From JAKALX01 sp964508715 (lineage in GTDB: Bacteria > Chloroflexota > Dehalococcoidia > Tepidiformales > Tepidiformaceae): a stretch of 64,000 nucleotides of DNA. Shown piece by piece: positions 1 through 7,901 of the stretch. A model generated the notes under the pieces. It had not been told where the DNA came from. It made no database searches and worked only from the letters and a program-made list of their open reading frames with translations. The stretch is taken from NCBI GenBank assembly GCA_964508715.1, contig CAZDUX010000004.1, positions 124,001 to 188,000 of the forward strand, given 5' to 3'. Every line of letters starts with the position of its first letter. The stretch's first letter is position 1. Position numbers and translations under genes: made by a program.

Positions 1-29
1 CCGGACCCGTCCTCCAGCCGGGAGCGCCG

Positions 30-1388
30 GTGCACCTGAGCGCGACACCCTGGCAACACAGCGGCGCGCCGACACATGGCGAGCTTTCGGTTGAGTCACT
101 TGCGAGCCGCCGGGTTCCCGGGCATTCGAATCATCCCGGTGCAGCGCGGCGCGGCAAACCACTCGAAGGTCTACGGGTGATCGATTTCACGAACGCGGTG
201 GCCGGCCCAATCGCGTCATACCTGCTCGCCGACCTCGGCGCCACCGTGATCAAGCTCGAGGCGCCCGGGAGCCGCCCGATCCACGCCGCCGGAACTGCAC
301 CCTTGCAGGAGGGCTCAGAGCGCGCCGGATACGACCGGATCATGATCTTCAACCAGCTCAACCACGGGAAGCGCAGCGTCGTCCTCGACGCGGCGAAACC
401 AGAAGGACGCGAACTGTTCCTCGATCTCGTGCGAACGAGCGATGTTCTCGTGCAGAACTTCTCTCCCCGCGTAATGCCGAACCTCGGCCTCGATTACGAG
501 ACACTCCGGGCAGCAAACCCCGGTCTCATCATGCTCTCGATGCCAGCATTCGGCCTGAGCGGCCCGTATCGCGACCGCATCTCGTACGGCCCGGGGATCG
601 ACGCCATGAGCGGGCTCTCGCACCTCACCGGATACGCGGATGGCCCGCCGATGAAACCGGGCAACTTCTTCTGTGACCAGAACGCGGGGCTGCATGCAGC
701 GGTCTCAGCGCTCGCCACACTCTGGCACCGGCACGCGACGGGCAAGGGCCAGCACATCGAGCTGGCCATGATCGAGGGCGAATTCCAGGTGCTCGGCGAC
801 GCCTACATCGACTATGCCTTCAACGGGCGCGAACGGGGGCGCGTGGGGAACGCTCACCCGTCGATGGCCCCCCACGATGTCTTTCGCTGCAAGGGCGAGG
901 ATACCTGGGTGGCAATCGCCGTCGACAGCGACCGGCAGTTCGCAGCGCTGTGTAGCGTGATTGGCCGCCCGGACCTGGCCGGCGACCCCCGGTTTGCCAA
1001 CGCGGCAAGCCGGAAGCAGAACGAACTGGAACTCAGAGAGCCAATCACTGCGTGGACCAGCGAGCGAACACACATCGAAGCCCAGGACGCGCTCCAGGCA
1101 GGCGGTGTGCCCGCAGGGGCCGCACTCGATGCGAACGAATTGCTCGAAAACCGGCACGTGCATGCTCGCAACGGGATCGCGTTCGTGGACACACCGGGAA
1201 TCGGCCCCGCGCCATGCCTGCGGATGGCGTTCAAACTGAGCGACACACCGCTACCCATCGCCAGCCCCGCACCGTGTTTTGGTGACGCGAACGACGACGT
1301 GCTCGGCGGTCTGCTCGGGCTCACGCGTGAGCGAATCGCCGAACTCGAACGGCTCCGCGTCACCTCGCGCGTGCCACTGGCGCCATGA
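30..1388 (+). CDS. CaiB/BaiF family CoA-transferase
   Basis: Family III CoA-transferase, expected to move CoA between a CoA thioester and a free carboxylate in the cytoplasm; the acid cannot be predicted. The conserved core begins near residue 45 (GKPLEGLRVIDFTN), and the catalytic aspartate of the family fits Asp216 in FFCDQNAG. The GTG start has GGAG five bases ahead. However, the first 40 or so residues are unlike the family (usual length about 390-400) and the frame is open to the window edge, so the start is uncertain. Thirteen bases separate it from the following crotonase gene, suggesting one acyl-CoA operon. Confidence 0.85.
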   Translation: MHLSATPWQHSGAPTHGELSVESLASRRVPGHSNHPGAARRGKPLEGLRVIDFTNAVAGPIASYLLADLGATVIKLEAPGSRPIHAAGTAPLQEGSERAGYDRIMIFNQLNHGKRSVVLDAAKPEGRELFLDLVRTSDVLVQNFSPRVMPNLGLDYETLRAANPGLIMLSMPAFGLSGPYRDRISYGPGIDAMSGLSHLTGYADGPPMKPGNFFCDQNAGLHAAVSALATLWHRHATGKGQHIELAMIEGEFQVLGDAYIDYAFNGRERGRVGNAHPSMAPHDVFRCKGEDTWVAIAVDSDRQFAALCSVIGRPDLAGDPRFANAASRKQNELELREPITAWTSERTHIEAQDALQAGGVPAGAALDANELLENRHVHARNGIAFVDTPGIGPAPCLRMAFKLSDTPLPIASPAPCFGDANDDVLGGLLGLTRERIAELERLRVTSRVPLAP

Positions 1389-1401
1389 CGGAGGAACAAC
1401 G

Positions 1402-2160
1402 GTGAAGGTACTCGACGAAACCAACGGCCCGGTACGGACCATTACCCTCAACAGGCCCGAGAAGCGAAACGCACTTGATGGTGAAATGCTCGACGGCCTG
1501 GCCTCGGCGTTTTCAGTCGAACCGGCGCCGCTCGAACGGGTGGCCGTCATCCGTGCAAACGGGCCAGCATTCTGCGCCGGGCTCGACCTTCGCGAACGGC
1601 TCGGTGAAGGCGCTCGCGGATCGGCGAGCCCGATCGAGGACGTGCTGGAGCTCGTGGAGCATTACCCGGTGCCCGTGGTGGCCGTCGTCCAGGGCGACGC
1701 CATTGCGGGTGGAAACGAGCTCGCACTGCACTGCGACTTCGTAGTTGCGTCGACAGCAGCATCGTTTGGGATGTCGCTCGCCCAAATCGGTCTCGCACCT
1801 TCGTGGTTCCTCGCGAAGAAGCTCCTCGAGGTGGCGGGACCCGTTACGGCCCGGCGGATCCTGCTGCTCGGCGATCCCCTGCCGGCATCGCGCATGGCCG
1901 AACTCGGGGTCATCGACTCGGCGGTCGCCCCGGAGCAGCTCGAAGCGGCGGCCAGCAAGATTATCGAGCGGCTGGCGAATAACGCACCACTTTCGTTGCG
2001 CGCCATGAAGGCACTGCTCGTGCGGGAGATGGCGTTCCGTGACGGTATAGCACACAACGACATCGACCGCCTGGTGGAGAAAGCGCGGACAAGCGAGGAC
2101 TCGCGTGAGGGGATCGCAGCGAGGCTCGAGAAGCGGGCGCCGCTATTCAGGGGAGTCTGA
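1402..2160 (+). CDS. enoyl-CoA hydratase/isomerase (crotonase) family protein
   Basis: A 252-residue crotonase-fold protein, probably acting on an acyl-CoA made or used by the adjacent CoA-transferase. The start is GTG with GACGGAGG seven bases upstream; longer starts upstream overlap the preceding gene. The N-terminus ITLNRPEKRNALD, the oxyanion segment FCAGLDL and IAGGNELALHCDF are typical. The first catalytic Glu position is kept (GGNEL). The second Glu of true hydratases (FGxPE) reads FGMSL here, so hydratase activity is doubtful and an isomerase, hydrolase or thioesterase-like role is possible. It is translated directly after the CoA-transferase and faces a convergent toxin gene. Confidence 0.85.
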   Translation: MKVLDETNGPVRTITLNRPEKRNALDGEMLDGLASAFSVEPAPLERVAVIRANGPAFCAGLDLRERLGEGARGSASPIEDVLELVEHYPVPVVAVVQGDAIAGGNELALHCDFVVASTAASFGMSLAQIGLAPSWFLAKKLLEVAGPVTARRILLLGDPLPASRMAELGVIDSAVAPEQLEAAASKIIERLANNAPLSLRAMKALLVREMAFRDGIAHNDIDRLVEKARTSEDSREGIAARLEKRAPLFRGV

Positions 2161-2198
2161 GTCGCCTTGCGTGAAGCCCCAGCCGCCACGCGGAGGGC

Positions 2199-2465
2199 CT
2201 ACCTGCCGTAATGAAACCGGCATTGCAGCAGGTGCACCTTGTCCCCTTCGACAGAGTAGACGAGGCGATGTTCCCCGTTAATTCGCCGAGACCAGACACT
2301 ACCGGGCAAATGCTTCAATGGTTCAGGCTTTCCGATCCCACCCATTGGCTCCCGCGCGATCTCTTCGACGAGACGGAGGATACGGACCGCAGTCGCCGGG
2401 TTCGACCGAACCCAGAAGAGCAGGTCCTCGCGGAAACCCCGCTCGAAGATCGTTGCGTAGGTCAC
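2199..2465 (-). CDS. yoeB: YoeB/Txe-type mRNA interferase toxin
   Basis: An 88-residue RelE-superfamily toxin of the YoeB/Txe branch, which cleaves mRNA in the ribosomal A site. Family hallmarks are visible: an early Ile/Phe-rich helix, the middle segment GIGKPEPLKHLPGSVWSRRI, EHRLVYSV, and the C-terminal CRFHYGR, where the penultimate His/Tyr region is the active site in YoeB. Its ATG overlaps the antitoxin stop codon by four bases (ATGA), so it is translationally coupled to the upstream YefM-like antitoxin. Length and order match functional modules, and no disabling change is seen. Confidence 0.9.
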   Translation of the reverse strand: MTYATIFERGFREDLLFWVRSNPATAVRILRLVEEIAREPMGGIGKPEPLKHLPGSVWSRRINGEHRLVYSVEGDKVHLLQCRFHYGR

Positions 2466-2752
2466 GCGCTTTGGGCCGCGCTACCGAAAACCTCACGGCG
2501 AAGCTCATCGATCGTCATGGCCTGGCCTTCACCGCGCTCCGCACTCTCGAGTGCCTCGAAGAGACGCCTCGCGTTGGCCGGCGAAGAGAGGAGGTGAACC
2601 GTCGTTTCCATCGCGGACAGTTCATCAGCCGCAATGAGCGCAACAGACTCGCCGCTCCGCCGGGTAATCACTATCGGTTGGCGGTCATCCACCGCCTTGT
2701 CGCAAAGCTCGGCGAGGTGGGCGCGGGCGTACGTGTAGCTTACCTCGGTCAT
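2462..2752 (-). CDS. yefM: YefM/Phd-type antitoxin
   Basis: A 96-residue antitoxin that would neutralise the adjacent YoeB and bind its own promoter. The start chosen is the second of two adjacent ATGs (MTEVSYTYAR), with AGGAG seven bases upstream; a longer frame to 2830 exists but has no ribosome site. The N-terminal half carries the Phd/YefM DNA-binding pattern (ARAHLAELCDKAV, then PIVITRRSGESVALI). The C-terminal helix (LFEALESAERGEG) is the toxin-neutralising arm. It is the first gene of the operon, directly downstream of TGTACA-type operator boxes. Confidence 0.9.
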   Translation of the reverse strand: MTEVSYTYARAHLAELCDKAVDDRQPIVITRRSGESVALIAADELSAMETTVHLLSSPANARRLFEALESAERGEGQAMTIDELRREVFGSAAQSA

Positions 2753-2763
2753 CATGCTGCTCC

Positions 2764-2782
2764 TGTACAGGGATACTGTACC
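2764..2782. promoter_or_regulatory. YefM-type operator (TGTACA boxes)
   Basis: Just upstream of the antitoxin start lies a perfect inverted repeat, GTACAG - 5 bases - CTGTAC (2765-2781). It contains one exact TGTACA (2764-2769) and a second box TGTACC (2777-2782), 13 bases apart. The hexamer TGTACA is the known core bound by the E. coli YefM-YoeB complex, so this is very probably the autoregulatory site. Confidence 0.7.
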
Positions 2783-2819
2783 ACTGGCGTCCAATTCATA
2801 GTTCGTTGCTGAGCGTAGA

Positions 2820-3161
2820 ATGCGCGCCATGCAGATTCAGCTCACAAAAGCATGGCGCGAGTTGAACCCGGAAAACGTGGCGGTACTCCCGGGACAGCTC
2901 GGAGTGTTCGAACTGGCGAACGAGGCCGGCAGCATCGTGCTCGTCGGCATGGCCGGTGCACGCGAACTCTTCGGGCTCCGCAGCGCGCTCGAACGGCAGC
3001 TCTCGGCGAAGCCGGCAGGTGCCGCAAAGTTCCGGTACGAGGTGAACATGCAATACCAGACCCGCTACCGGGAGCTGTTGATGGCGTATGTCGCCGCCCA
3101 CGGCGATCTCCCACCGGCAAATGACCCGGCAGACGCCGGCCGCCTCGGGAGGATTGGCTGA
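2820..3161 (+). CDS. small conserved-looking protein of unknown function
   Basis: I do not recognise a named family. The product is about 113 residues (110 if the second ATG at 2829 is used) and has no signal or membrane segment. The stretch LPGQLGVFELANEAGSIVLV followed by GMAG has the strand-turn-strand look of a GIY-YIG-type core (PGVYxL...vlYVG). The expected catalytic Arg/Glu context is not clear, so this is only a suggestion. The C-terminus contains YQTRYRELLMAYV. Its stop overlaps the ATG of the acyl-CoA dehydrogenase by one base, so the two are co-translated. Confidence 0.65.
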   Translation: MRAMQIQLTKAWRELNPENVAVLPGQLGVFELANEAGSIVLVGMAGARELFGLRSALERQLSAKPAGAAKFRYEVNMQYQTRYRELLMAYVAAHGDLPPANDPADAGRLGRIG

Positions 3162-4327
3162 TGGACCTCGAGCTTTCCGACGAGCAACGAATAATCGTGT
3201 CGACCGTCCGCGCATTTGTACGAAACGAAATCGTGCCGCTCGAAGCCAGCCTCGACCCCGACTCGAGCGAACTCGAACCGCCCGACCACGACCGGCTCGT
3301 TGCGCAGGTGCGCCAGATGGGCTTCTACGGACTCGACATCCCGCCCGAATATGGTGGGCCGGATATCGACATCGTCACACGAACGCTGATGGCCATCGAG
3401 ATGGCACAGCACCGGGCCGGGCTCTATGCACCCTGCTACGGGGTGTTCGGCGGCGCCGGGCTCGCACAGCTCTTCGAGGCGAACGAGGACCAGAAGGAGC
3501 GCTACCTCTACCCGACATTGCGCGGCGAAAAGCACGGGTTCTTTGGGCTGACCGAACCGTCCGGGGGGAGCGACCCGGCTCGCGCCATCCAGACAACAGC
3601 GGTGAAAGATGGCGACGACTGGGTAATCAACGGCTCGAAGATCTTCATCAGTGGAGCCGACCGGGCGCAATACGGGATCGTGTTCGCACGGACCGATGCG
3701 GCGCGCGGACGTGACGGGATTACCTGCTTCATCGTCGACACCGATATGCCCGGGTTTCATGTTCGCCGGGTGGTCCACACGCTGCGCTCGACGAGCTACG
3801 CAACCGAGCTGCAATTCGACAACCTGCGGGTGCCTGCAGCGAATGTGCTGGGAACACCAAACAAGGGCTTTGCGATCGCAAACGACCGCCTGAGCCGCCA
3901 GCGAATTCCCTACGCGGCGGGCTGCATCGGCGTCGCCGTGAAGGCGCAGGAGATGGCCATCGCCTATGCGAAGCAGCGCGAGACGTTTGGCGACCTGCTG
4001 GCAACGCGGCAGGCTGTCCAGTGGATGATCGTCGACAACGAGATCGACATCCGGACGAGCACCTGGCTGACGCTCTCGGCGGCGGACAAGGCGCACCGTG
4101 GCCAACCGTTCCGCACAGAAGCCGCGATGGCCAAGCTTGTGGCTTCCGAGGCAGGAGGGCGCGTTGTTGACCGCTCGATGCAGATCCACGGCGGCTACGG
4201 GATGACAAAGGACCTGCCCCTCGGGCGCTGGTACCGGGAGATCCGGATCCGGCGCATCGGCGAGGGACCCAGCGAGGTTCAACGGCTGATCATGGCGCGC
4301 GACCTCCTCGGAGGGTCATTTCACTAG
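3161..4327 (+). CDS. acyl-CoA dehydrogenase
   Basis: A 388-residue FAD-dependent acyl-CoA dehydrogenase that introduces a 2,3-double bond into an acyl-CoA and passes electrons to ETF. Visible signatures are the FAD/substrate segment GLTEPSGGSD (near residue 130), the middle beta domain, and the C-terminal GEGPSEVQRLIMARDLLGG, whose Glu sits where the medium-chain enzyme has its catalytic base. Full length for the family. The start overlaps the preceding small gene (TGATG). With the CoA-transferase and crotonase nearby it forms a short acyl-CoA-oxidising cluster; chain-length preference cannot be read. Confidence 0.92.
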   Translation: MDLELSDEQRIIVSTVRAFVRNEIVPLEASLDPDSSELEPPDHDRLVAQVRQMGFYGLDIPPEYGGPDIDIVTRTLMAIEMAQHRAGLYAPCYGVFGGAGLAQLFEANEDQKERYLYPTLRGEKHGFFGLTEPSGGSDPARAIQTTAVKDGDDWVINGSKIFISGADRAQYGIVFARTDAARGRDGITCFIVDTDMPGFHVRRVVHTLRSTSYATELQFDNLRVPAANVLGTPNKGFAIANDRLSRQRIPYAAGCIGVAVKAQEMAIAYAKQRETFGDLLATRQAVQWMIVDNEIDIRTSTWLTLSAADKAHRGQPFRTEAAMAKLVASEAGGRVVDRSMQIHGGYGMTKDLPLGRWYREIRIRRIGEGPSEVQRLIMARDLLGGSFH

Positions 4328-4330
4328 GAG

Positions 4331-4370
4331 CCGGGGCAGGCAATCGTGCCGGGGCAGGCAATCGTGCCGG
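4331..4370. repeat. tandem repeat, 2 copies of an 18-bp unit
   Basis: The unit CCGGGGCAGGCAATCGTG occurs twice without a gap (4331-4348 and 4349-4366), followed by CCGG of a third copy. It begins just after the dehydrogenase stop codon. Both copies are identical, so the duplication looks recent; no function is evident. Confidence 0.85.
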
Positions 4371-4407
4371 TGCATCGATACCCGGAGCCGCCAGGCGTGG
4401 CTGCACC

Positions 4408-4443
4408 GTCCTCGGGTCCGGCGATCTTGCCGGACCCGAGGAC
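4408..4443. terminator. strong hairpin, probable terminator without U-tract
   Basis: A perfect 14-base stem (GTCCTCGGGTCCGG paired with CCGGACCCGAGGAC) closes an 8-base loop CGATCTTG. It lies between the acyl-CoA dehydrogenase and the LysM gene and is not followed by T residues. It probably marks the 3' end of the upstream operon or a processing site. Confidence 0.5.
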
Positions 4444-4534
4444 AGGCCATTCGCAGGGCCCGAAAGGTGCGACGTTCGCACATTATGCAAGTCGTGTATG
4501 CTGTCTCCCGGTTGGCGGGGGCTGTGGAGGCCCC

Positions 4535-5401
4535 ATGGCAGGGGAATTCATTGCAGGGACCGCGGTCCGCGCAGGCCGCCGTCATATCTCCGTGCGTCTT
4601 GCCGGTATGGCCCTCGGTGTGGCTGGCGCGGTAGTGCTGCCCTCGCTGGCATTCGCGCACATCGTGGCGCCAGGAGAGACGCTCTCTGACATCGCCGACC
4701 GATACGGGGTGAGCGTCGATGACCTCGCCCGTGAAAATGGGATCGAGAACCCCGATCTCATCTACGCCGGCGAAGAGATTCACGTCGGCGAAGCGAGTGC
4801 AGCCACCATCCCCGTGTCGCACCACAGCGCAGTGCCCTACGCGACGCACGTCGTCGAGGAGGGTGACACGCTGACGGCCATCGCTGCCCGCTACGCCGTG
4901 AGCATGGATGCCATCGCGGAAGCGAACGGGATCGAAGACGCGAACCAGATCTTCATCAGCCAGGTGCTGACAATACCCGGCGGGACACCGGTGGCGCGGG
5001 TGTCCAGGGCCGAGGCAGAAGCGATCTTGCGAAGTGCCGAGGCGGAGTTCGGACTGCCGCGCGGTCTTCTGCTCGCACTCGCGTGGCAGGAGAGCGGCTG
5101 GCAGCAGGGCATCGTCAGCGATGCCGGCGCGGTTGGAATTACACAGATCCTCCCCGATACGGCCGACTGGGCGATCGAGCAGTTCGTGCCGGATGCACAC
5201 AACTGGCAGGGCAGCGCACGCGACAATGCGCGGATGGGGGCCGCCGTACTCGCCTATTACCTGCATCGCACCGGCGGCGATGTCCGCCTCTCGCTGGCCG
5301 CCTACTACCAGGGCTGGCGCAGCGTCGAGCAGCGAGGCATGTTCGAAGAAACGAGAGACTACGTTGATAACGTGCTGGCCCTCATACACGAGTACCAGTA
5401 A
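4535..5401 (+). CDS. secreted LysM - lytic transglycosylase (SLT) protein
   Basis: A 288-residue cell-wall enzyme expected to cleave peptidoglycan glycan strands outside the membrane. The ATG was chosen because TGGAGG lies four bases upstream and a signal peptide follows (LAGMALGVAGAVVLPSLAFA, likely cut after AFA). Two LysM repeats follow, about residues 31-73 (HIVAPGETLSDIADRYGVS) and 88-132 (HVVEEGDTLTAIAARYAVS). The C-terminus is an SLT-like domain with the catalytic Glu in AWQESGW, then GAVGITQILP and the helix with AAYYQGW. It stands alone in transcription orientation, ahead of a MOSC gene 11 bases away. Confidence 0.88.
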   Translation: MAGEFIAGTAVRAGRRHISVRLAGMALGVAGAVVLPSLAFAHIVAPGETLSDIADRYGVSVDDLARENGIENPDLIYAGEEIHVGEASAATIPVSHHSAVPYATHVVEEGDTLTAIAARYAVSMDAIAEANGIEDANQIFISQVLTIPGGTPVARVSRAEAEAILRSAEAEFGLPRGLLLALAWQESGWQQGIVSDAGAVGITQILPDTADWAIEQFVPDAHNWQGSARDNARMGAAVLAYYLHRTGGDVRLSLAAYYQGWRSVEQRGMFEETRDYVDNVLALIHEYQ

Positions 5402-5412
5402 GGGGAACCGGG

Positions 5413-5955
5413 ATGGACGGCACGGTGGTTGCCGTGAGCCGCAGCAGCCTGCACACCTTCACCAAGCCGAACGAGGGGAGCATTCGACTCATCGCCGGCC
5501 GTGGAGTTGAAGGCGACGCCCACGCAGGCGAGACGGTAAGACATCGCTCACGGGTAGCACGCGACCCCGGCCAGCCGAACCTCCGCCAGGTGCACCTAAT
5601 GCACAGTGAGTTGTTCGATGAGTTGGCAGCCAAAGGGTTCAGCGTCGTGCCCGGGGCATTGGGCGAGAACGTGACGACGCGCGGCATCAACCTGCTCGGG
5701 CTGGCACATGGCACATTGCTCCGGATAGGCGGCGAGGCGGTGGTCCAGGTAACCGGGCTGCGCAACCCGTGCGCGCAGATCGATGGCCTGATCCCGGGGT
5801 TGATGGATGCCGTGCTCGACCGCGACGCAGCTGGGAACCTGGTGCGGAAGGCCGGCATCATGGGCATCGTCCTCGCGGGCGGCGAGATTCGGCCCGGAGA
5901 TGCTATCAGCGTGGATGCTCCGCCAGGCGAACAGCACCAGCTCGAACCTGTATAG
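5413..5955 (+). CDS. MOSC domain-containing protein
   Basis: A 180-residue single MOSC domain, the sulfur-carrier domain also found at the C-terminus of molybdenum-cofactor sulfurase. Typical features are GRGVEGDAHAG near the start, QVHLMHSELFDEL, PGALGENVTTRGINL and the conserved cysteine in VTGLRNPCAQID. Stand-alone MOSC proteins often deliver sulfur or handle N-hydroxylated compounds with the molybdenum cofactor; the exact substrate is unknown. It starts 11 bases after the LysM gene with GGGGAACCGGG upstream. A molybdoenzyme is encoded about 10 kb downstream, a possible but unproven link. Confidence 0.85.
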   Translation: MDGTVVAVSRSSLHTFTKPNEGSIRLIAGRGVEGDAHAGETVRHRSRVARDPGQPNLRQVHLMHSELFDELAAKGFSVVPGALGENVTTRGINLLGLAHGTLLRIGGEAVVQVTGLRNPCAQIDGLIPGLMDAVLDRDAAGNLVRKAGIMGIVLAGGEIRPGDAISVDAPPGEQHQLEPV

Positions 5956-6008
5956 CGCACCCTCCCGCGGTTTGTGGTTCAATCGCACGGCACGAATGGA
6001 GGCGTCAC

Positions 6009-6962
6009 ATGCAGATCGGGTTGATGGTTGAAGGCCAGAACGGGCTCACCTGGGACCGTTGGATACATATCGTTCGCATGGCCGAGCGGCTCGGGTTCCC
6101 CAGCCTCTTTCGCAGTGACCACTACTTCATCGGTCAGCAGCAGAACTCGCTCGATACCTACCTCTCGTTTGCAGTCGCCGCGCGTGAGAGTTCAACGCTC
6201 CGGTTCGGCCCACTGGTAACGCCAGTGACCTTCCGCAACCCGGTCGACCATGCCCGCGCCGCCGCCCAAATCGACCTGCTGAGCGGTGGGCGATTCGTCA
6301 TGGGCGTGGGTGCGGGCTGGAACGAACCTGAGCACGTTGCCTATGGTATCCCGTTCCCACCCGTGAAGGAGCGATTCGACCGGCTCAATGAGGCGATCCA
6401 GGTCATGCGGACGCTCTGGACGAGTGATGATGCCCAATTCGACGGGCATTACTACCAGCTCCGGGGCGCAAACCTGCAACCGAAACCCCGGGCAGGGCGC
6501 CCACCACTCCTGATTGGCGGCGGCGGTGAGAAGCGAACCCTCCGGCTCGTTGCGCGGTACGCGAGCGAATGGAACTCGGTGAACATGACCCCCGAGTTGC
6601 TGCGCCACAAGCTCGAAGTCCTCGACGCGCACTGTGCTGCCGAGGGGCGCGACCCGGCAACGATTCGCCACTCCATGATGGCGTTCGCACTCGTTGGCCC
6701 CGGTGAACGCGAACTCGATCGCGCCTCCGAGCGGCTCATGGGTATCTTCGGTGCGCCCGCAGGAATGTCGCCGGCAGACTTCCGGACGAGGGCCAAAGAG
6801 CGCGGCCAGATTGTCGGCCGCGCCGACGAAGTGATCGATGCACTGGGGCGCCTTGCCGAAGCGGGCCTCCACGAAGTGCAATTCCAGCACTTCGACTTCG
6901 ACGACGACACAGTCCCGGAGTTCCTCGCGTCGGAAATCGCACCGAAAGTGGCGGGGTTATAA
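6009..6962 (+). CDS. luciferase-like (LLM class, F420-type) oxidoreductase
   Basis: A 317-residue TIM-barrel flavin/F420-dependent oxidoreductase. The ATG at 6009 has GGAGG six bases upstream; a longer frame overlaps the MOSC gene and is rejected. Family landmarks include MQIGLMVEG at the first strand, the segment PSLFRSDHYF, FGPLVTPVTFRNP, DLLSGGRFVMGVGAGW (the DxLSxGRxxLGxGxGW motif) and PLLIGGGGEKRTLRLVARYA. In this family the motif set usually indicates F420 use, but FMN cannot be excluded. The substrate is unknown. It is monocistronic or follows the MOSC gene after 53 bases. Confidence 0.88.
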   Translation: MQIGLMVEGQNGLTWDRWIHIVRMAERLGFPSLFRSDHYFIGQQQNSLDTYLSFAVAARESSTLRFGPLVTPVTFRNPVDHARAAAQIDLLSGGRFVMGVGAGWNEPEHVAYGIPFPPVKERFDRLNEAIQVMRTLWTSDDAQFDGHYYQLRGANLQPKPRAGRPPLLIGGGGEKRTLRLVARYASEWNSVNMTPELLRHKLEVLDAHCAAEGRDPATIRHSMMAFALVGPGERELDRASERLMGIFGAPAGMSPADFRTRAKERGQIVGRADEVIDALGRLAEAGLHEVQFQHFDFDDDTVPEFLASEIAPKVAGL

Positions 6963-7078
6963 GCGATCCCGGCGGTCGCGGGATGCGGACGTCCTGATAC
7001 ATAGCGAATGAAACCGAATGCGGCTCTCTTCGGTGTAGAGTCGCTCTCGCAGCTGATCCGCGTGTATGCTTTGCACCA

Positions 7079-7840
7079 ATGAAAATCCTGATGCTCGGGA
7101 GTAGCAATGAGCGGGACGACTGGTTCCAGGGTGGGAAGCGTCGTCACGAGTTCCTGAGAGATCGCATGGCCGAAGAGTTCGGCGAACCTGTCGAGGTCAT
7201 CGCGAAGAGCACGTGGCCAGACGCTCAGTTGCTCCCTGTCGTGGAGACCTGGCTGGAGCGATACAAGCCGGATCTGTTGTACATTAGCATTACGAGTTTC
7301 CCGTTTGCCTACGAATCGCTGCCTCTCCGGGTTGGTCGCATCCTGGGGCCATTTGGCGGAACGGTGCAGAATAGCGGACTACGCCTGGCAGATAGCAAGC
7401 GCTGGGCCCACAACGCCGTATTTAGGAACGCACGAAAGTTAGGGCAAGCGGTGATCGGCGGCGATACCCACTTCTCGTGCGATGAGATCATCGAGCGTTA
7501 CTCGGAACTCATCCGTATTCCTACCCGCCATGAAGGGCTGGCGATAGTGGTCAAGGGGCCGCAGGGCATCGGAAAGACCGGCATCACCGCCCGTGAGCAG
7601 CGGCGCAAGGAAGCGAAGCGGCTGTATGTACACCGGGCGCTCGAGACCTTCTGCAATCGTCTGCACATCGATTATTACGGTCGCGAGACACCACGCTGGA
7701 AGGAACGGCCAATTGGCCATCTGACGGTTGGAGACGGAGTTCACGTCAACGCCGAGGGCCACAGGGTCCTCGCCGACGACCTGACCGAAATCGTGTCATC
7801 CGCCTGGCGAAAGCACCTCGCAGAGACACCTGTGCGGTAG
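7079..7840 (+). CDS. SGNH/GDSL-like hydrolase family protein
   Basis: A 253-residue protein resembling SGNH-fold esterases. The N-terminal block is MLGSSNERDDWFQGGKRR, where Ser replaces the usual GDS arrangement. A central GGTVQNSG segment and a C-terminal block VGDGVHVNAEGHRVLADDL follow; the last has the Asp-x-x-His spacing (DGVH) of block V. There is no signal peptide, so it is probably cytoplasmic. Substrate unknown, and it may act on a sugar or lipid ester or not be catalytic. No operon partner: the neighbours are a luciferase-like gene 116 bases upstream and a convergent methyltransferase. Confidence 0.7.
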   Translation: MKILMLGSSNERDDWFQGGKRRHEFLRDRMAEEFGEPVEVIAKSTWPDAQLLPVVETWLERYKPDLLYISITSFPFAYESLPLRVGRILGPFGGTVQNSGLRLADSKRWAHNAVFRNARKLGQAVIGGDTHFSCDEIIERYSELIRIPTRHEGLAIVVKGPQGIGKTGITAREQRRKEAKRLYVHRALETFCNRLHIDYYGRETPRWKERPIGHLTVGDGVHVNAEGHRVLADDLTEIVSSAWRKHLAETPVR

Positions 7841-7858
7841 AGGCGGGAAGCCCTCTAC
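7837..7858. terminator. short hairpin between convergent genes
   Basis: GTAGAGG (7837-7843) can pair with CCTCTAC (7852-7858) across an 8-base loop. The left arm includes the stop codon of the SGNH gene. There is no U-tract. Its position between convergent genes suggests a weak bidirectional terminator. Confidence 0.35.
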
Positions 7859-7901
7859 GCACGGATAGGCTGCGATTCCTGTCCTCCCGAAGTGCGGTTC
7901 G

